Below the pieces are notes generated by a model. The model was not told the origin of the DNA. It did no database searches and worked only from the letters and a program-made list of their open reading frames with translations. Below are positions 25,691 through 38,466 of a DNA stretch of 64,000 nucleotides, piece by piece. Origin of the DNA: Lycocorax pyrrhopterus obiensis (Eukaryota; Chordata; Aves; Passeriformes; Paradisaeidae); contig JACSVZ010000001.1 in assembly GCA_014706295.1 (NCBI GenBank), positions 38,736,318 through 38,800,317 on the forward strand, written 5' to 3'. Every line of letters begins with the position of its first letter. Position 1 is the stretch's first letter. The translations under genes were made by a program, and so were the position numbers.

Positions 25691-25754
25691 GTTTGTGGGG
25701 TTTTGGGGTTTGGGGTTTTTTTTTTTTTTGTTTTGTTTTGTTTTGTTTTCTTTT
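25691..25754. repeat. G/T-rich simple repeat (GGGGTTTT then GTTTT units)
   Basis: Three GGGG runs (25697-25700, 25705-25708, 25712-25715) separated by T4 and T3, then a long T run and four GTTTT units. It is one G-run short of an intramolecular quadruplex motif. The ITGBL1 transcript would carry the C-rich complement. Confidence 0.75.
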
Positions 25755-27154
25755 AAAGAAAATAGTCTAATTGATCTTATTATTTATGGAAAAGTATTTC
25801 TGATCTCATTTTATAACTTCTACACTCTTCCTCTTCTCAAGCCTCAACATCCATTGCACTTCTGAGCTGACATTTTATGCACCAGGATTCAATCTGGAAG
25901 GACATAAAGTGCAAGAATTTTGGAAAAGACATGCTGATAAAGAGAATTAGAGCAAATGCTTTTTAATACCTTTATTATATGCATAGTTTAAAAACTATGT
26001 TGCATTGGCAATTATATGGGGATGTTTGTTCCAGAAAGAAACTTCTTATAGGAAGTGCATCTCCCACATCAAGGAATAGAGTTGTGCTTAGTAATCATGT
26101 CAAAATCTAAGATATGATTGTGTACAGAAGAAATGATATTTGCCTGCATTCTCTGAGCTATAATTATTTGCCAAGGACAGCCACATTAGAAATTGGAAAA
26201 AAATCCTTAGTGCTTAAACATACAGAGAATTTTATTGAGTCTAATTTGTCTCTTTTTATGCATTCATCTTAGGCAAACTGATCACTTTTACAAAAATGCC
26301 GCATCACCCCATCCCAAGGAACAGCCAGTAACCTGTGGGCTGAGAGGTACCTGATGAACAGGACCCATCTGTCATGACGACTATAACATAAATAAAAGAA
26401 GAATCTTCAGCAGTGGTCTTCTGGCCAGCCATTGCTATAATAAGGATGTCTGAAGATGGTAAAATCATTTTAAGCAAGCTGATTTGACTAGAGGAGTCAT
26501 CAGAGGTGGAAAATGTTCCAGAGAAATGAGCAAAGGAACGTCCTATAATGAGGATGCTGCATGTTCTGTAACTAAGCATTATCTTCTGTAATGCTTAATT
26601 TAATATTCAGAGTCCAGTGGCTGGTCCCTTGTGCTGCAACGGGAACAGGCTCCCCTCAGTCCCTGCTGCAAGTAATATTTATCCATTTTAGTTAATGTGC
26701 AACAGTTTCACCAGCAGAAAAATGGAGGGAAGCCCATCCATAGGCAGATCAGGCACATTTTTGTCATGTAAGAGATACAAGATCAAAGGGAATTTAGGCC
26801 CTACTTTCTCAATCTGTGCCTCACATTTTATTTTGCATGGCTCCCACCTAAGTTCAGGGTACAGTTTAGATCATCTGACTGCAGACCTCAGCAGGATTGA
26901 AAGTGTCTTGAAAGTACACAGAAATTTCAGTCAGCAAGTTCTCTGGAAAAAGGATTTTTTTGAGCTATTTCTTTACTTTCAAATATTCAAAGATACAATT
27001 ACAGTAGCTTAGTACAATGCTGCTGAAATTGATACTCAAATTATTAGTTCCTTTACTTTTACAAATGTTGTAAGATCAGCATGAGAAATTAATTTAGTAG
27101 TGTCACTAAATAACTGGAACTTTGTGCTGGCTATAAAAATATTTTGCCTCCAAA

Positions 27155-27186
27155 AGTAGTGAGATTTTGAAGTAGTGAGATTTTGG
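27155..27186. repeat. 16-bp tandem duplication
   Basis: AGTAGTGAGATTTTGA is followed directly by AGTAGTGAGATTTTGG. Confidence 0.8.
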
Positions 27187-30109
27187 TTAGATTGTGTAAA
27201 GTGGGCTCACTCTAAGGAGATAATTTAACAAAGAATTAAAGTCCTATTTCTTCTGAACAGCTAACTATATAGGATGTGTCTGCTACTGAAATATCAGAAG
27301 CCACACCTTATTCTGTGACCTTCTCTTAGCTATTGTGACAAGATACTTACTAAACAAATTCAATCATTCGAAACTAATTTGAAGCTCACGTTATACTGAA
27401 AAGGGATCAGCACTTTACTAAACATACTCTTTCTTTGTATAGAATAATAGGTTTACCATAGCAACCTGATTATACAGGGAAAGCTACTGCCATACATCCT
27501 AAATTCTCTTTAAATTCCAAGGCATACAGAAACAATTAAACACGGGATGACTGTAATATTCTGCACCTTCTCAACCATCTGTGCAAGAGCTACACTTTAT
27601 GAGCAAAAAGAAATCAGGTGACCTCAGACATTTTATGGCAAGGGGGTTCCACTCTTCCTCGCTAAACAGGGAGAGTAAATGTCATAATCTGATGGCTTCA
27701 GATGAAGGAAGCTTTATGATGGAAGTTGCATGAGCTATTAGCATTGAAAAGCTTAAGCTACTTATTGCAATGAAAGATGCTAAGAATAGAATAATTACAC
27801 AAGACATTTATTTGCCTACAGTCTTAATATTTCCTCACACTTCTTCCTCCCATTGATGTCAATAGGAGAATTAACTTATCACTAATAATTGTTAGTACTT
27901 GAAGAGTGACAAATGATCAGCTTAGGTTGGGTTTTTTTGTTTTTAAAGGGAATTAAAGTGCCACATCTCATCAAAACATAAGTTCACTAGATAACGGACT
28001 CTAGAATTCTAAAAAAAATGCCTTAAGCATTTAGTTTTTGATTTTTTTCCCCATTTACTATAGCATTTTTTCATTCCTCACGTCCAACAATTATAAAAAC
28101 ATAACTAAACAGTGCCTAAATTTACATTAAACCTGCTCCCATGCAAATTGCTGTGACCATTAGCTGCTTGCATTCAAACCAATTTCCAGATGCCCATATG
28201 GATTAACTGAAAGTCTCCTTTGTACAGGTAATTTTAAAACACTGTGCTAGAAGTATATAATTTGTGTAATAAAGCATTTCTACCCTGTTATTGCCAGCAA
28301 AAAATACCAGGAACAGACAGTAATAGCTTTCAATGTAAAAATAAACACTGAATATAATAAGATATACTTCATTGTCCTTTCCTGTCTGTAACTCTACAAC
28401 ATAAAGGATTTTTCTGTGCAGGATGATAAATTTTTGTCTTCTAAATGAAAACAAATAAAGCCATTTTTAATTTTTTTTTAAAGTGTAAGAAATACAGTGC
28501 CAAATTGCACTGAGACTGTGGTAAAAGCAAGCCCGGTTTCATATCAGAAAAATGATGTTTCGGGCTTCTGATAAACAGGAGGGAATCTGCCTTTAGTAAG
28601 GACTTTTCTGGCCCATGGCTGTCCCAGGCCTAACATCTGAAAGCATTACCTATCAGAAATTGCAATTTCTTTTTTATCAATCTCCGGCAACTTGAGCACA
28701 TTCAGTAAAGCTGCTGTGTCTTTCTGCCAGCAGAACTCATTTCATGCTGGATGTGAACATGATCTAAAATAATGTTCAGAAATGGCAAAGCAGAGCAGGG
28801 GGATGGGAAGGTTTGTACAGAAGATCACGAAGTTTCAGTGGACAAAAAGGGTGAGGGGAAGCAGATGTGGCTGAAGGAAGTAATAGCAGATAGCAGATTC
28901 AAGTAAGGCAAAAGAAAATTCACTGACTGAGTGGTGGAGGGAAAAAAAGACCAGTAAAGGGAACAAACCTTGCCACAAAACTGGCAAAAAAAATGCAACA
29001 CTTGCCAAAAGTAGGGTGGGCAGTATCACCATGCCTTGCTCAGTCTGAGAGGTTCAGACCAGTACATTCCAGCTGAGCTTGATCAACGTGGAAAAATTTA
29101 AACTCAAGCAGGAAACAACTACAGATTTCTCAGTGGCCATGCATTGTGTGTTTTGTATGTCCTATTCCAAAAATCACCTGGAATTAATTCCCATCTATAA
29201 TGGCTTTAAAAAAAAAATTGTATAAAAATATTGTACTGACTAGACAAAAAATAATTCCGCCTCATACATTAAGGGTTCCTTGGGTTTTAAAATGCTGGCA
29301 ATTCTTGGATCTGGTTGGTTGGGTGGTTTATGAGGTGTCAGAAAAAGGGAAGCATCTTAAGTATGTACAAAAGTATTCTTAGAACCCCTTTGAGTGCACG
29401 AATATCTGACTGATCTCATCCAAATGATGAAAATCTCGGGATTAGTTTCTTACAAGGACTTTAGGCAAGCAAGATATGAACCAGTAACTGCAGTTATGCT
29501 GGGAAAAAAATTTCCTCTTCTAAAAAATGAACTTATCAGTACAAGATACAAAAACCACAAAGGATTTCTTTTCTTGGTCTGCACAGGATTTCTCTACTAG
29601 GCTGTTAGGGGCTTGAGGTGGAGGACTTGTTTTTGTGGAGACAATTTGAAAATTGGGTGAAAATTGGGTTTTCCACAAAGTGTTCAAGCAACAAGCACTT
29701 TTTGTTTTCTGCAATACATTATGAAAAACAAATTTGTGCATTTATCTCCTCCTATATAAGAAAAAAACATTCTGCAATTATTAAAAGAACAACTACTTGT
29801 TTGGATCTGGATTGCGATCTTTCTCCTTCTAAATCAGTATACAGAAATAAACATGCCTTGAGCCTACTCATAAAAAGAGATTATTTGCAGCATGACTGAC
29901 CCAAGACCTCGACTAAAGATAGAAAAGCTCCAGAGAAGATCTTAGCTGAATCATACCGACATAAAATAAAATGAAAATTGCTTTAATAAATCTAAAGTAA
30001 TTTCCAAACTTCAGATTATTGTACTCCTTTTTTTTCAAGAATTTTGTACACTAAAGTAAACTTTTAGCTGCAAATTCTGAGATTTTTATCTCAGAATAAC
30101 AATATACAA

Positions 30110-30176
30110 GAACAATAGCTGAAATATATAATTAAATACATATAAATAACATGAACAATAGCTGAAATATATAATT
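30110..30176. repeat. 24-bp direct repeat (period 43)
   Basis: The unit GAACAATAGCTGAAATATAT plus AATT occurs at 30110-30133 and again at 30153-30176, separated by AT-rich sequence; a local duplication. Confidence 0.8.
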
Positions 30177-33100
30177 GGGTTAAATATCTGTATTTTTCTT
30201 TGTCTTACTGGTCACCTCTCAGCTGCAATAACTGCATCAGCTACTGCATTCAGCACTATCAACAGGTCTGAAATAAATGTAATCAACTATATACAATCAT
30301 ATAACTATATCATAGATTTCAAAGACTTGTAGCTATAGCTGGTAACTTCTTATTCCAGGTTGCTTTATCTCCAGGGTACTTTCACTAAATGCTTTTGTTG
30401 TTACACGTTTTTATTTTCATTTCCATATCATGCTTGGAAAACCTACTCCAAATCTGTGTTAAGTTCTCAGTGACACGGGGACATCCAGTGTTACATGGAA
30501 CGCCAGAGCACCATGAGAGAAGGCCAGGAGCAGGCTGAAAGGCTTCACAGGCGTGTGCAACGCAGCCACGTCATGGTGCCTCTGCAGACTTCACCCTTTC
30601 CCTCTAAGAGAGGGTACTTAAACTCCCATGTCTGCTTATCACCCACACTCAGTGTCTGGCAAAGGCTGTTGGTATCAATATTCGGCCGAAGAAAAACAGC
30701 AGAAATTCACAAATTAAGCAAGTCTTTTGTTAAAGACTGCCTGAGACTTTCCGCTACTGTGTGTTTTATCAAGTTGTTCACTAGTACAAAGTACCAAGCT
30801 TTCCCTCAAATAACAGGCAAAATGGGCATATTTTCTTAGACAGAAAAGGTATGTTTCTTTAAGTCTTTTATAAATTGAATTGCTTTATGATGTGAAAGAG
30901 CACTGAAAAAGGTCTGACCGTTTAGTTTGTCCTTAAGGCTAAAAAACCTCAAAACACAAAGAACCCAAATAACCCTAAGATAAAAAATCTCAAGAAATAA
31001 AAGTATGCTATCCCAAACAACAGAACTTTCACAACAGTGAACTGAAGCAAGCAACTGAATATCCAGTGTGGTAAAAGCAATTGTTATGCAAGAGCAACTT
31101 CAAATGGCTGAGACTTGTTCCCCAGCTTTAGAACACACACGATGTATGACCGGAAGCCTGATTGCACAGTTGGCATACGGCATCTGAAGTAAATGCTTTT
31201 TCTTTGTGACAGCTTAATAGTGAAATACTTCTTTAGATAATTCCACTCAACAGCACCATTTTACAGATTTAGCATCAGACAGTCTTTTAGAGCTCCTGCC
31301 AATCAACAATACTGATGTGTATCTCCTTTTCCATGTGGTCTTTCTTTTTTGTTTCTTTTTTCTTTTTTCATTTTTTCCCCTCCCTCTCTTTAAAAATTTT
31401 GGTAAGAAGTACTGCTGCACTGCTAGTTTCCTTTTCAGATTGTTAACTTGACATCTGGTATCATCATCAAGCCGACATGTCTCCTCCATCTGCCTGCTCT
31501 CAGTAGCCCTGCTTTGAGGATACACTCGAAAGCTCCAATTGCATTTCTTCACAGCCAACAGGGAATTTCTAGAGGAGTTCCAGAAGAGGAGTTATCCAGA
31601 ACACCTCTGCCAACTTTGCAGGAGCAGGATTTTAGCCGGATGCATCACTTTTCCTGGTGACATCTTCCTCAGGTTCTCCCACTGGGGGCACATCCTTGGC
31701 AGTTCACTCACTATATTAAGGGGACAAGTAGGACTAGGAAGGCAATTACTTCTCTGTTTGAAAGAAAGGTGATAGTCAAAGTCACCACACAGAGGAGAGA
31801 TGTGTGAAGAGGACAAGAAAGAAGGTGGCAAAATTTCTAAAGAAATGTGTTGTTAAGGCAGAGAACAGTGGAAATTGAAGGGGAGGAGAAGGAATACTTT
31901 GGGGGAAAAGAGAAAAATAGACAGCACGGCAAATGCCACTCTGAAGATGCACAAACCCTAGAATTCAGAAAGCCATCATCTGATTTTTAACTTCCCTTCC
32001 TCTCCTCATCTCTTTTTTATTCTTCTTCCCCAAAATGCTTTCAAAAACTCAAACTATGAAGAAAAAATACTGCAAAGAGATGCCACTAAATCAAGCAAAG
32101 AATACAAAGCATTCTACTAAAACTAACATTTTCTCCATAGAATGTTAAAAATGAAGTTATGTTTGATTTAAAGGATCTGACCTGAGAATGCTTTTTCTTC
32201 ATCTTGACAACTACCAGGAAAAGTAAGTCTCATTTCCTTTTCAGCCTATTCAGCTGCCTGATGCTTAGCATAAGCTGCTACAAAATATTTTCTAGCAAAA
32301 GTCAAATATAATAATCCCATTGTGAAAGATACATGAAACACAAGGCCATTGTTCAAGAAGCTGTGATGGCTTTTGAGCCATTTAGAGCTTTATACATTTG
32401 ACTGCCTTATCACCCGGGGGATTGACTGCTTTCCCCTTTTTTTACATGATCTGCCATGTAATGAGTCATAGCACTAATTCCACAGAGATATTTAATTTGC
32501 AGATTAATTTACTAGAAAATGTCAACTGCTTTGTGGAGATTTAATCACCAAAATGTTAACCTTGTTCACTTCCTGCTGATGCCTGTTGTTTATTAGGCAG
32601 CAAAATTCAAGATATTTTAGGGTTGTAATAGAACTCTATCTATCAAAACATTTAAACTCCTAAGTGGTCTGCTCTTTGAAGCTTTAGCAAGATTAAAGTG
32701 CTTAATAATGGTAAAACAACAATATGAAAAGATTCAACTGCATAGCAACCATCAATACTATTTGCAGATAACAGACTGCTAAGTTCAGAAACCATGGCAA
32801 CAAATGACATCACACTGGATCTACTTTATTGATTAGCTTTCACCTCAAGACTTTTTCCAGAAATGAAAGACATTTCCTAGCAACTGCATCATCTACTGAG
32901 TTGTTCCAAGCTAAAATACTCTTACCCTTACTCTTAAGCAAATTTTACCTTTTTTGCTGCCAACTGGCCAGATTGTGCACTAGCCTCTTGTTACAAGGCT
33001 CTTTATTTAATCTGTTGTAGAGACACTGCCTTATGGCTCTTAAAATCTTTGCCCCAAATTTAATGGCATCTGTGAAATAATGCTTCTCCCCAGCACCCAA

Positions 33101-36012
33101 AAAGGCTGGCTCTGCAGAAAAGTATCTAACATGGAATGAAGAAATAACAGCTTTTGAAGGAGTTTGAATGAAGGAGTAACAGCTTTTTAGATGCAAAGTT
33201 TAGAAAACAACACAATCCTTCATCTCCCCACTCCATGATTTGAAGTATTAGTAGTAAATTCTTCACTGCAAGTAACCCTGAGTTTACAGATTTCAAGAAG
33301 AGCACATAGCAATGACAAACCAGTGACCCAAGGGTTCTCAAAGGACCAGCCAGGCACATTATGTATCACTCTACAGGTGTGTACTTGTTTAAAGTCCTTG
33401 AAAGTAATTCCCTCTTTGCTCATCTGTCCTGACAGAGCTTCATGAGCAGGCAAGGACATTGGTAAGACTGAGTTGGAGAGAACAGGTATAATTAGGAGCC
33501 ACATGTATTTATACTCAGCCTCCTGTTTGGATGACCTGAATAAAACCCAGCAATCAGAGACAGCAGTTTTCAAGCTAGTTGAAACACATGCAACAAGTAA
33601 TTAAAGCCTACTAGTGACAGCTCCCCTATTTCCACCACAAAAAAAGATGGATATGAGATCAGTTTCCAAACCTTCCTGACAAACACAACAGTGTTCTGAA
33701 ACACTACAATTAAGGTGATTTTTTTTTACTTAGTTAACTCAAACTCCCATGAAGAGCTCAATACTGAAGCAATTGCCTATACCTTAATATTCTTGCTAAT
33801 TCTGAGAGCAAAAGATCAGGTTTATAGTGTGAATTAGCCCCAAAATTTCTAGAAGGATCACTGCTAAAGAAGATGTGCTCCTGCCAAGATTTCTGCTTTG
33901 GCTGGAACTAAGCTTTATTTTGCTGGTCAGCCACAATCAACAGTTTAACCTGTGTGTTTAAGTTGTAGATGCAAAATGCAGCAGTCTCATTGTGCAGCCA
34001 GCCTGGCTCTTCTCTACTACCTGCTATCAGTCCTGACCCACTCTGCCACCAGCTACTCTGTGTCTGTTCTCATTGGGGCAGCCCACTGAAAACAGTGATG
34101 TCTGGAAGAGCCTCAGCCCTTGGCCAGTGTCACGCACTGGACAAGAGGAAACACCATCAACGGGAAAACGAGGTGCTTGAAACTGAATGGAAACCAGGGA
34201 GTGAGAAAGTATTTTTCCCATTAGTACAGAGACTGTTAGACTACCACACAAGATGAACTTCTGAGAGTGCCAGGGAAGTTTTATATAACTTGTAATTCCT
34301 CCCATAATTTCTCTCAAGACGGAAGAGAGAGAAAGAAGAGTCCCCAGTGTTCCCCAGAAAACATTAAAAGCCTTTCAGCAGCTGGAGAATTCAAAACACA
34401 TGACCAGTCATTAGTCCCTTGAAAACTTTAGTCAATAAGATTTTGAGGAAAACTTCAGTCGTATGCATGATATTAAATATTGTATCTCTTCTGGCTTATG
34501 ACTAATCATTTCTGTCTTTAAAAGTCACTGTTTAAAAAGTGATACTGTTATCAACTTAATACATGGAAAAATTAAAGATGAAAGTAAGATTAACAAAATG
34601 CCAATTTTTTATAGCATTGGAAACATTCTGAAGTCAAATGAAGCAAAAATAGGAAAAGTAAGGTCTATTATATAAATCAGAGAGTAAGAGGATCTTTTAC
34701 AACTGATTAAAAATGTTAAGACTGTAAAGCCTGATAAGTACTCTAGGGAATTCTACGCTAAATTGGAAACATCTATCCTCTTCTGTTTTGGAAATAAGTA
34801 CAGATATTACACAAAGTACTGCTTTGTCAATCTCCTCAGTCATCATGTAAGAACACAAAGACAATGCAAATAGTTCTTTCTACAGACCAATTGCTCCATT
34901 AAATATTTAAAACTTCATCAGAAATGAGATTGCTGGCTAGAAAAAAAAAATGCAGTCCTTTCAAGGAAAAAGAAATGTTCACTATAATAGCCTAGCAAAA
35001 AAAAAAATCTGCCAATCCAAAGAACAACTGACCAGAGAAATCTGGGCCTATCCAGTGAACCCTGAAGGTTTTTATCTTTCTGCATAGAGAAAGAATGCAT
35101 CAAAGCTACCTGCTGAAGTAATTTGTGTACCTTTTCTCCCCCAAAGTACTTTTTCTAAGCACGTCCAGTAAACTGTAAACTAAATCTGCCTATTTCTCAC
35201 TAATGAATGTATGGAGAACATAGTGCTCCCAGAGATAGCAGCCACTATTACAGAAATCTGAAGGTAGATGCAACTTCCTACTCCCTCCAGCTATTTAGGA
35301 ACAGTTCTTTGTAACTTTAGAGCAAGGTTATTCCAGTGGAGAGGAATGAAAGAACTCAACCCTTCACATAAACCACGTTTGCGAAATAAACCCTATAAAA
35401 GTTTATTTCAGTACATTTTTGGCCTTAACTAAAGCTCACTGGTAAAACAGTGAAAGTCAACAATGCAGAAACACAATGGAGATGTCAGTTTAAAGGTGGG
35501 GGATGTTCCTGGAAGCTATTTCTTTCTTTTTTAGTGTTTTTGCACTTGAAGGTAGGAGCAGGAAATATTATCTGAATGGTTTCAGAGGCAGCAGAAGATG
35601 GGACATGATGAGAAGAGAAGACCATTAAAACAACCACTTAGATTATGGTAAGCATGCTCTGGAATACGTACATGTAAGAAATGTAATCTAAGTTCCACCA
35701 AAGAAAGTGTTCCCAGACTAATGGCAGAGATATGGATGAAGGCTTAATTTGGATGGGTAGTGAAATCATACGAGAGTAGAGTTAAGGCCAGATACACTGA
35801 AAACTTGTAAATCTGGCAAAAAAAAGATTTTGACAGTGCATACCTAGATGAGATGAATGGAAAACTTTTGGCCATGAAGTCAGGACACAAAAGCAAAACC
35901 ATTTACACAGAAGAATAAAGCTTGAAGGACAAGTTTGGAGTTCTCCAAACACCCTGAGAAATTAAGATGCAAAATGAAAGGAAAGAAAAGCAAAGATGCC
36001 TGCAAATCACTG

Positions 36013-36350
36013 AATCACAGAATCATTTACGTTGGAAAAGACCCTTAAGAACACCAAGTCCAACCATTAAGCCATCATTGCCAACTCCACCACTAAAACA
36101 TGTCTCTAAGTGCAACAGCTCTATGTCTTTTAAATACCTTCAGAGATGGACACTCAACCACTTCCCTGGGCAGCCTGTTCCACTGCCTGACCACCCTTTC
36201 AGTGAGGAAACTTTTCCTAATATCCAGTCTAAAACTTTCCCTGGTGCAACTTGAGGCCAGTTCCTCTCATTCTACTGCTTGTTACTTTGGAGAAGAGACC
36301 GATTGGCTGCAACCTCCTTTTGGGTAGTTACAGAGAGTGATCAGGTCTGC
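36013..36350 (-). mobile_element. CR1 LINE 3'-end fragment
   Basis: The plus strand begins AATCACAGAATCATTTACG then TTGGAAAAGACCC, the complement of a CR1 3' terminus. It continues with CAGCCTGTTCCACTGCCTG, TCCTAATATCCAGTCTAAAC and CAACCTCCTTTTGGGTAGTT. The final block encodes, on the minus strand, LITLCNYPKGGCS, a remnant of the reverse transcriptase C-terminus. It is 5'-truncated; the upper end is approximate. Confidence 0.9.
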
Positions 36351-37550
36351 TTTCATCCCTGAGGAACAGACAAGGGAGGCAGGTAAGCAGCAGAGCTCAC
36401 AGAAGAATAAGTGGGTAATGGAGAGAGAACAGGAAGCAAAATGATCAGCCAAAAGAAAGAACAAAGTAAGAAGGAGAACCTGTGACTGACACTTTGTGAA
36501 ATGAGGCGAATTATTCTCAAAAATACAAAGGTGTGCCAAAGGGATGAGGATGAGTAATTCTGAGGAAGATGTTCCAGCAAATGGAAACCCAGGTGTTTTC
36601 AGGAAAATTTTTCCAATTTGAAGAAAAGTGTCATTAAAAGAGAATTAAATGCAATAGGTAGGTCAACCAGTGCTGTGAAGAGAGGGAAACGCTTTCTTAT
36701 CCTCTACAAGAAGAACTTCTGTCCAAGTAAAAATTACTTTGTCTATAGAAAGAGCCAATATATTTTCCATAATACATAATCAGACTCAATTTCCATAGCA
36801 AGACCGCTCAGATTAATCAAAACATTCACCTCGCTGAAGTATGAAGCAATGTATCATTTTAGAGACCACTGAGACAACAGAAAAAACCCACTACTTCCTG
36901 TACCATCGTGGTTCAAAACTTCACCAGCTTTACCAGTTCTTGTCTGAGAATAATTTTCTGTCACTGCTATGGTCACCTTACCCCTTACATACTTGCATCT
37001 AACCACTCTCAGGATAATGATGCATGGTTGCACCTTCTGAATTTCACCTTGGATCTGAATTCGGGCAATCATTAGCAATCCACCTACTTGTCTACAAGAA
37101 AGAAGCAGGATTACAGCACCTGAGAAGCAGAGCCCTAGCAACCAGTGTATTAAAAGCAGTCAGCATGTGAAGTGGTATTATGAAAAAAACCCACATCCCC
37201 CCATGCCTTGCAAGAAGGGGAGGGTGGCTGTCCCTGGAGACAAACTCAGCTGTTAAGCTTAGACTTTGATTCACAACAACCACTGGAGATGAGCCAGGAA
37301 GCTTTGCAGCATGTGTAAAGTAGCATTTGTTGTTCATGGCTTTCACTGTGAGAGATTGAAGTGATATGAAAGAACAGACAGCAGGCAAATCCTAGTGGTG
37401 AAAAACATAGTTCCATCACTAGGATGCCATCTCTGACTTTAGCATGCCATGAATTAGTGTTAAGCCAAGTTTGTTCATATGGATTTTTACAGACTATCAA
37501 AAATTTAACCCAGCCCTTTTCCAGGAAATGTCAGAGTTCTGTTTAGCAAA

Positions 37551-37665
37551 CACAAAAAAATCCCAAAACCAAACCCCAAACCAAACCAAACCAAACCAAC
37601 CAACTAAAAAAAAACTAAACAAATAAAACCCCAAAACCCAAACAAACAAAAAACCCACCCAAAAT
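37551..37665. repeat. A/C-rich low-complexity tract (CCAAA units)
   Basis: About 115 bases of almost only A and C, with clear CCAAA repeats and CAAACAAA units. It lies about 220 bases before the solo LTR; no link between them is shown. Confidence 0.8.
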
Positions 37666-37878
37666 TACTGCTAACCAGATAGAACACATTGAGTTTGATC
37701 AATCTCTGTCATACCTGATTTCAGTTGGAAATCGGGCCTAGATGGAGTATTCCATACTTATTGCAAACATTTTATTATAGAAACAAAGTGGACCTGGTAT
37801 CACCAGTTTAAATTTGTGAAAATTGCTTTAAATACAGCATGAATGTGGGGTCTACTTTTACTGCTGTTCTAGAGAAAA

Positions 37879-37883
37879 CTACT
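37879..37883. repeat. target-site duplication, left copy (CTACT)
   Basis: Five bases immediately before the LTR start, identical to those after its end at 38462-38466. Confidence 0.75.
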
Positions 37884-38461
37884 TGTCCTGGGTTGCAGTG
37901 TATTCTATTACCATCCTCATGAGCTGTTGAAACCAGGTGGGGCGGTGTTTCCTGGCCTCCTCCCTCCGGACTATCTTTCTGCTAATGGCCCATCAATGCC
38001 CTGCCCATGACTCAGAGATAACTCCCTCCGGACTATCTTCTGTTAATGAGCCCATCAACACCTGGCCTCATGACTCATCATTCCATTGTGAGATGCTCCA
38101 CCCAGAGGGAGGAACCAAGCGTTCCATCTTGGATATAATCTGGGACTCTGAACACCACGGGCATCCTTCCCACTGGATTCCCAGAGGACAGGAGCTGCAT
38201 AGTCACCACTGGACTTTCCGAGGAGGAGCAGACCTTTCTACCGGACCACTGCTTCGACAGAGCCACATCCATCACTTCAGGAGGACTACAGCCACCATCT
38301 CATCGGACTGCTCACGCCACCCTGATTAACAGGGTGCCAGGTTGTGTTCTGACTCTGTTAGTTTAGCCCACTGGGGTTTTTCTTGCCTTTATTTTTAATT
38401 TCCCTAATAAATTGTTATTCTGACTTGGTGCCTCCCACTGGTCTGTTTTCAAACCAGTACA
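37884..38461 (+). mobile_element. solo LTR of an endogenous retrovirus-type element
   Basis: The 578-base segment starts TGTCCTGGGTTGCAG and ends CCAGTACA, giving the TG...CA (TGT...ACA) termini of an LTR. It is flanked by an identical 5-base duplication, CTACT, at 37879-37883 and 38462-38466. An AATAAA at 38406-38411, about 50 bases before the end, fits an R-U5 region in plus orientation, and GATATAATC near 38130-38140 is a possible TATA-like element. It contains a diverged tandem duplication of 62 bases. No second LTR or internal coding sequence is nearby, so it is a recombination-derived solo LTR. A 5-bp duplication is compatible with ERVL-like elements, but the family is not certain. The open frames inside are by chance. 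Confidence 0.8.
37960..38083. repeat. 62-bp tandem duplication inside the solo LTR
   Basis: CTCCCTCCGGACTATCTT occurs at 37960 and again at 38022, each followed by a related sequence (CTGCTAATGGCCCATCAA versus CTGTTAATGAGCCCATCAA), then a CATGACTCA block. The period is 62 bases; the copies have diverged. Confidence 0.75.
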
Positions 38462-38466
38462 CTACT
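38462..38466. repeat. target-site duplication, right copy (CTACT)
   Basis: Five bases immediately after the LTR end, identical to 37879-37883. Confidence 0.75.

Noticed and set aside
37937..38329. Plus-strand open frame of 130 codons
   Set aside because: Lies wholly within the solo LTR and has no retroviral protein similarity.
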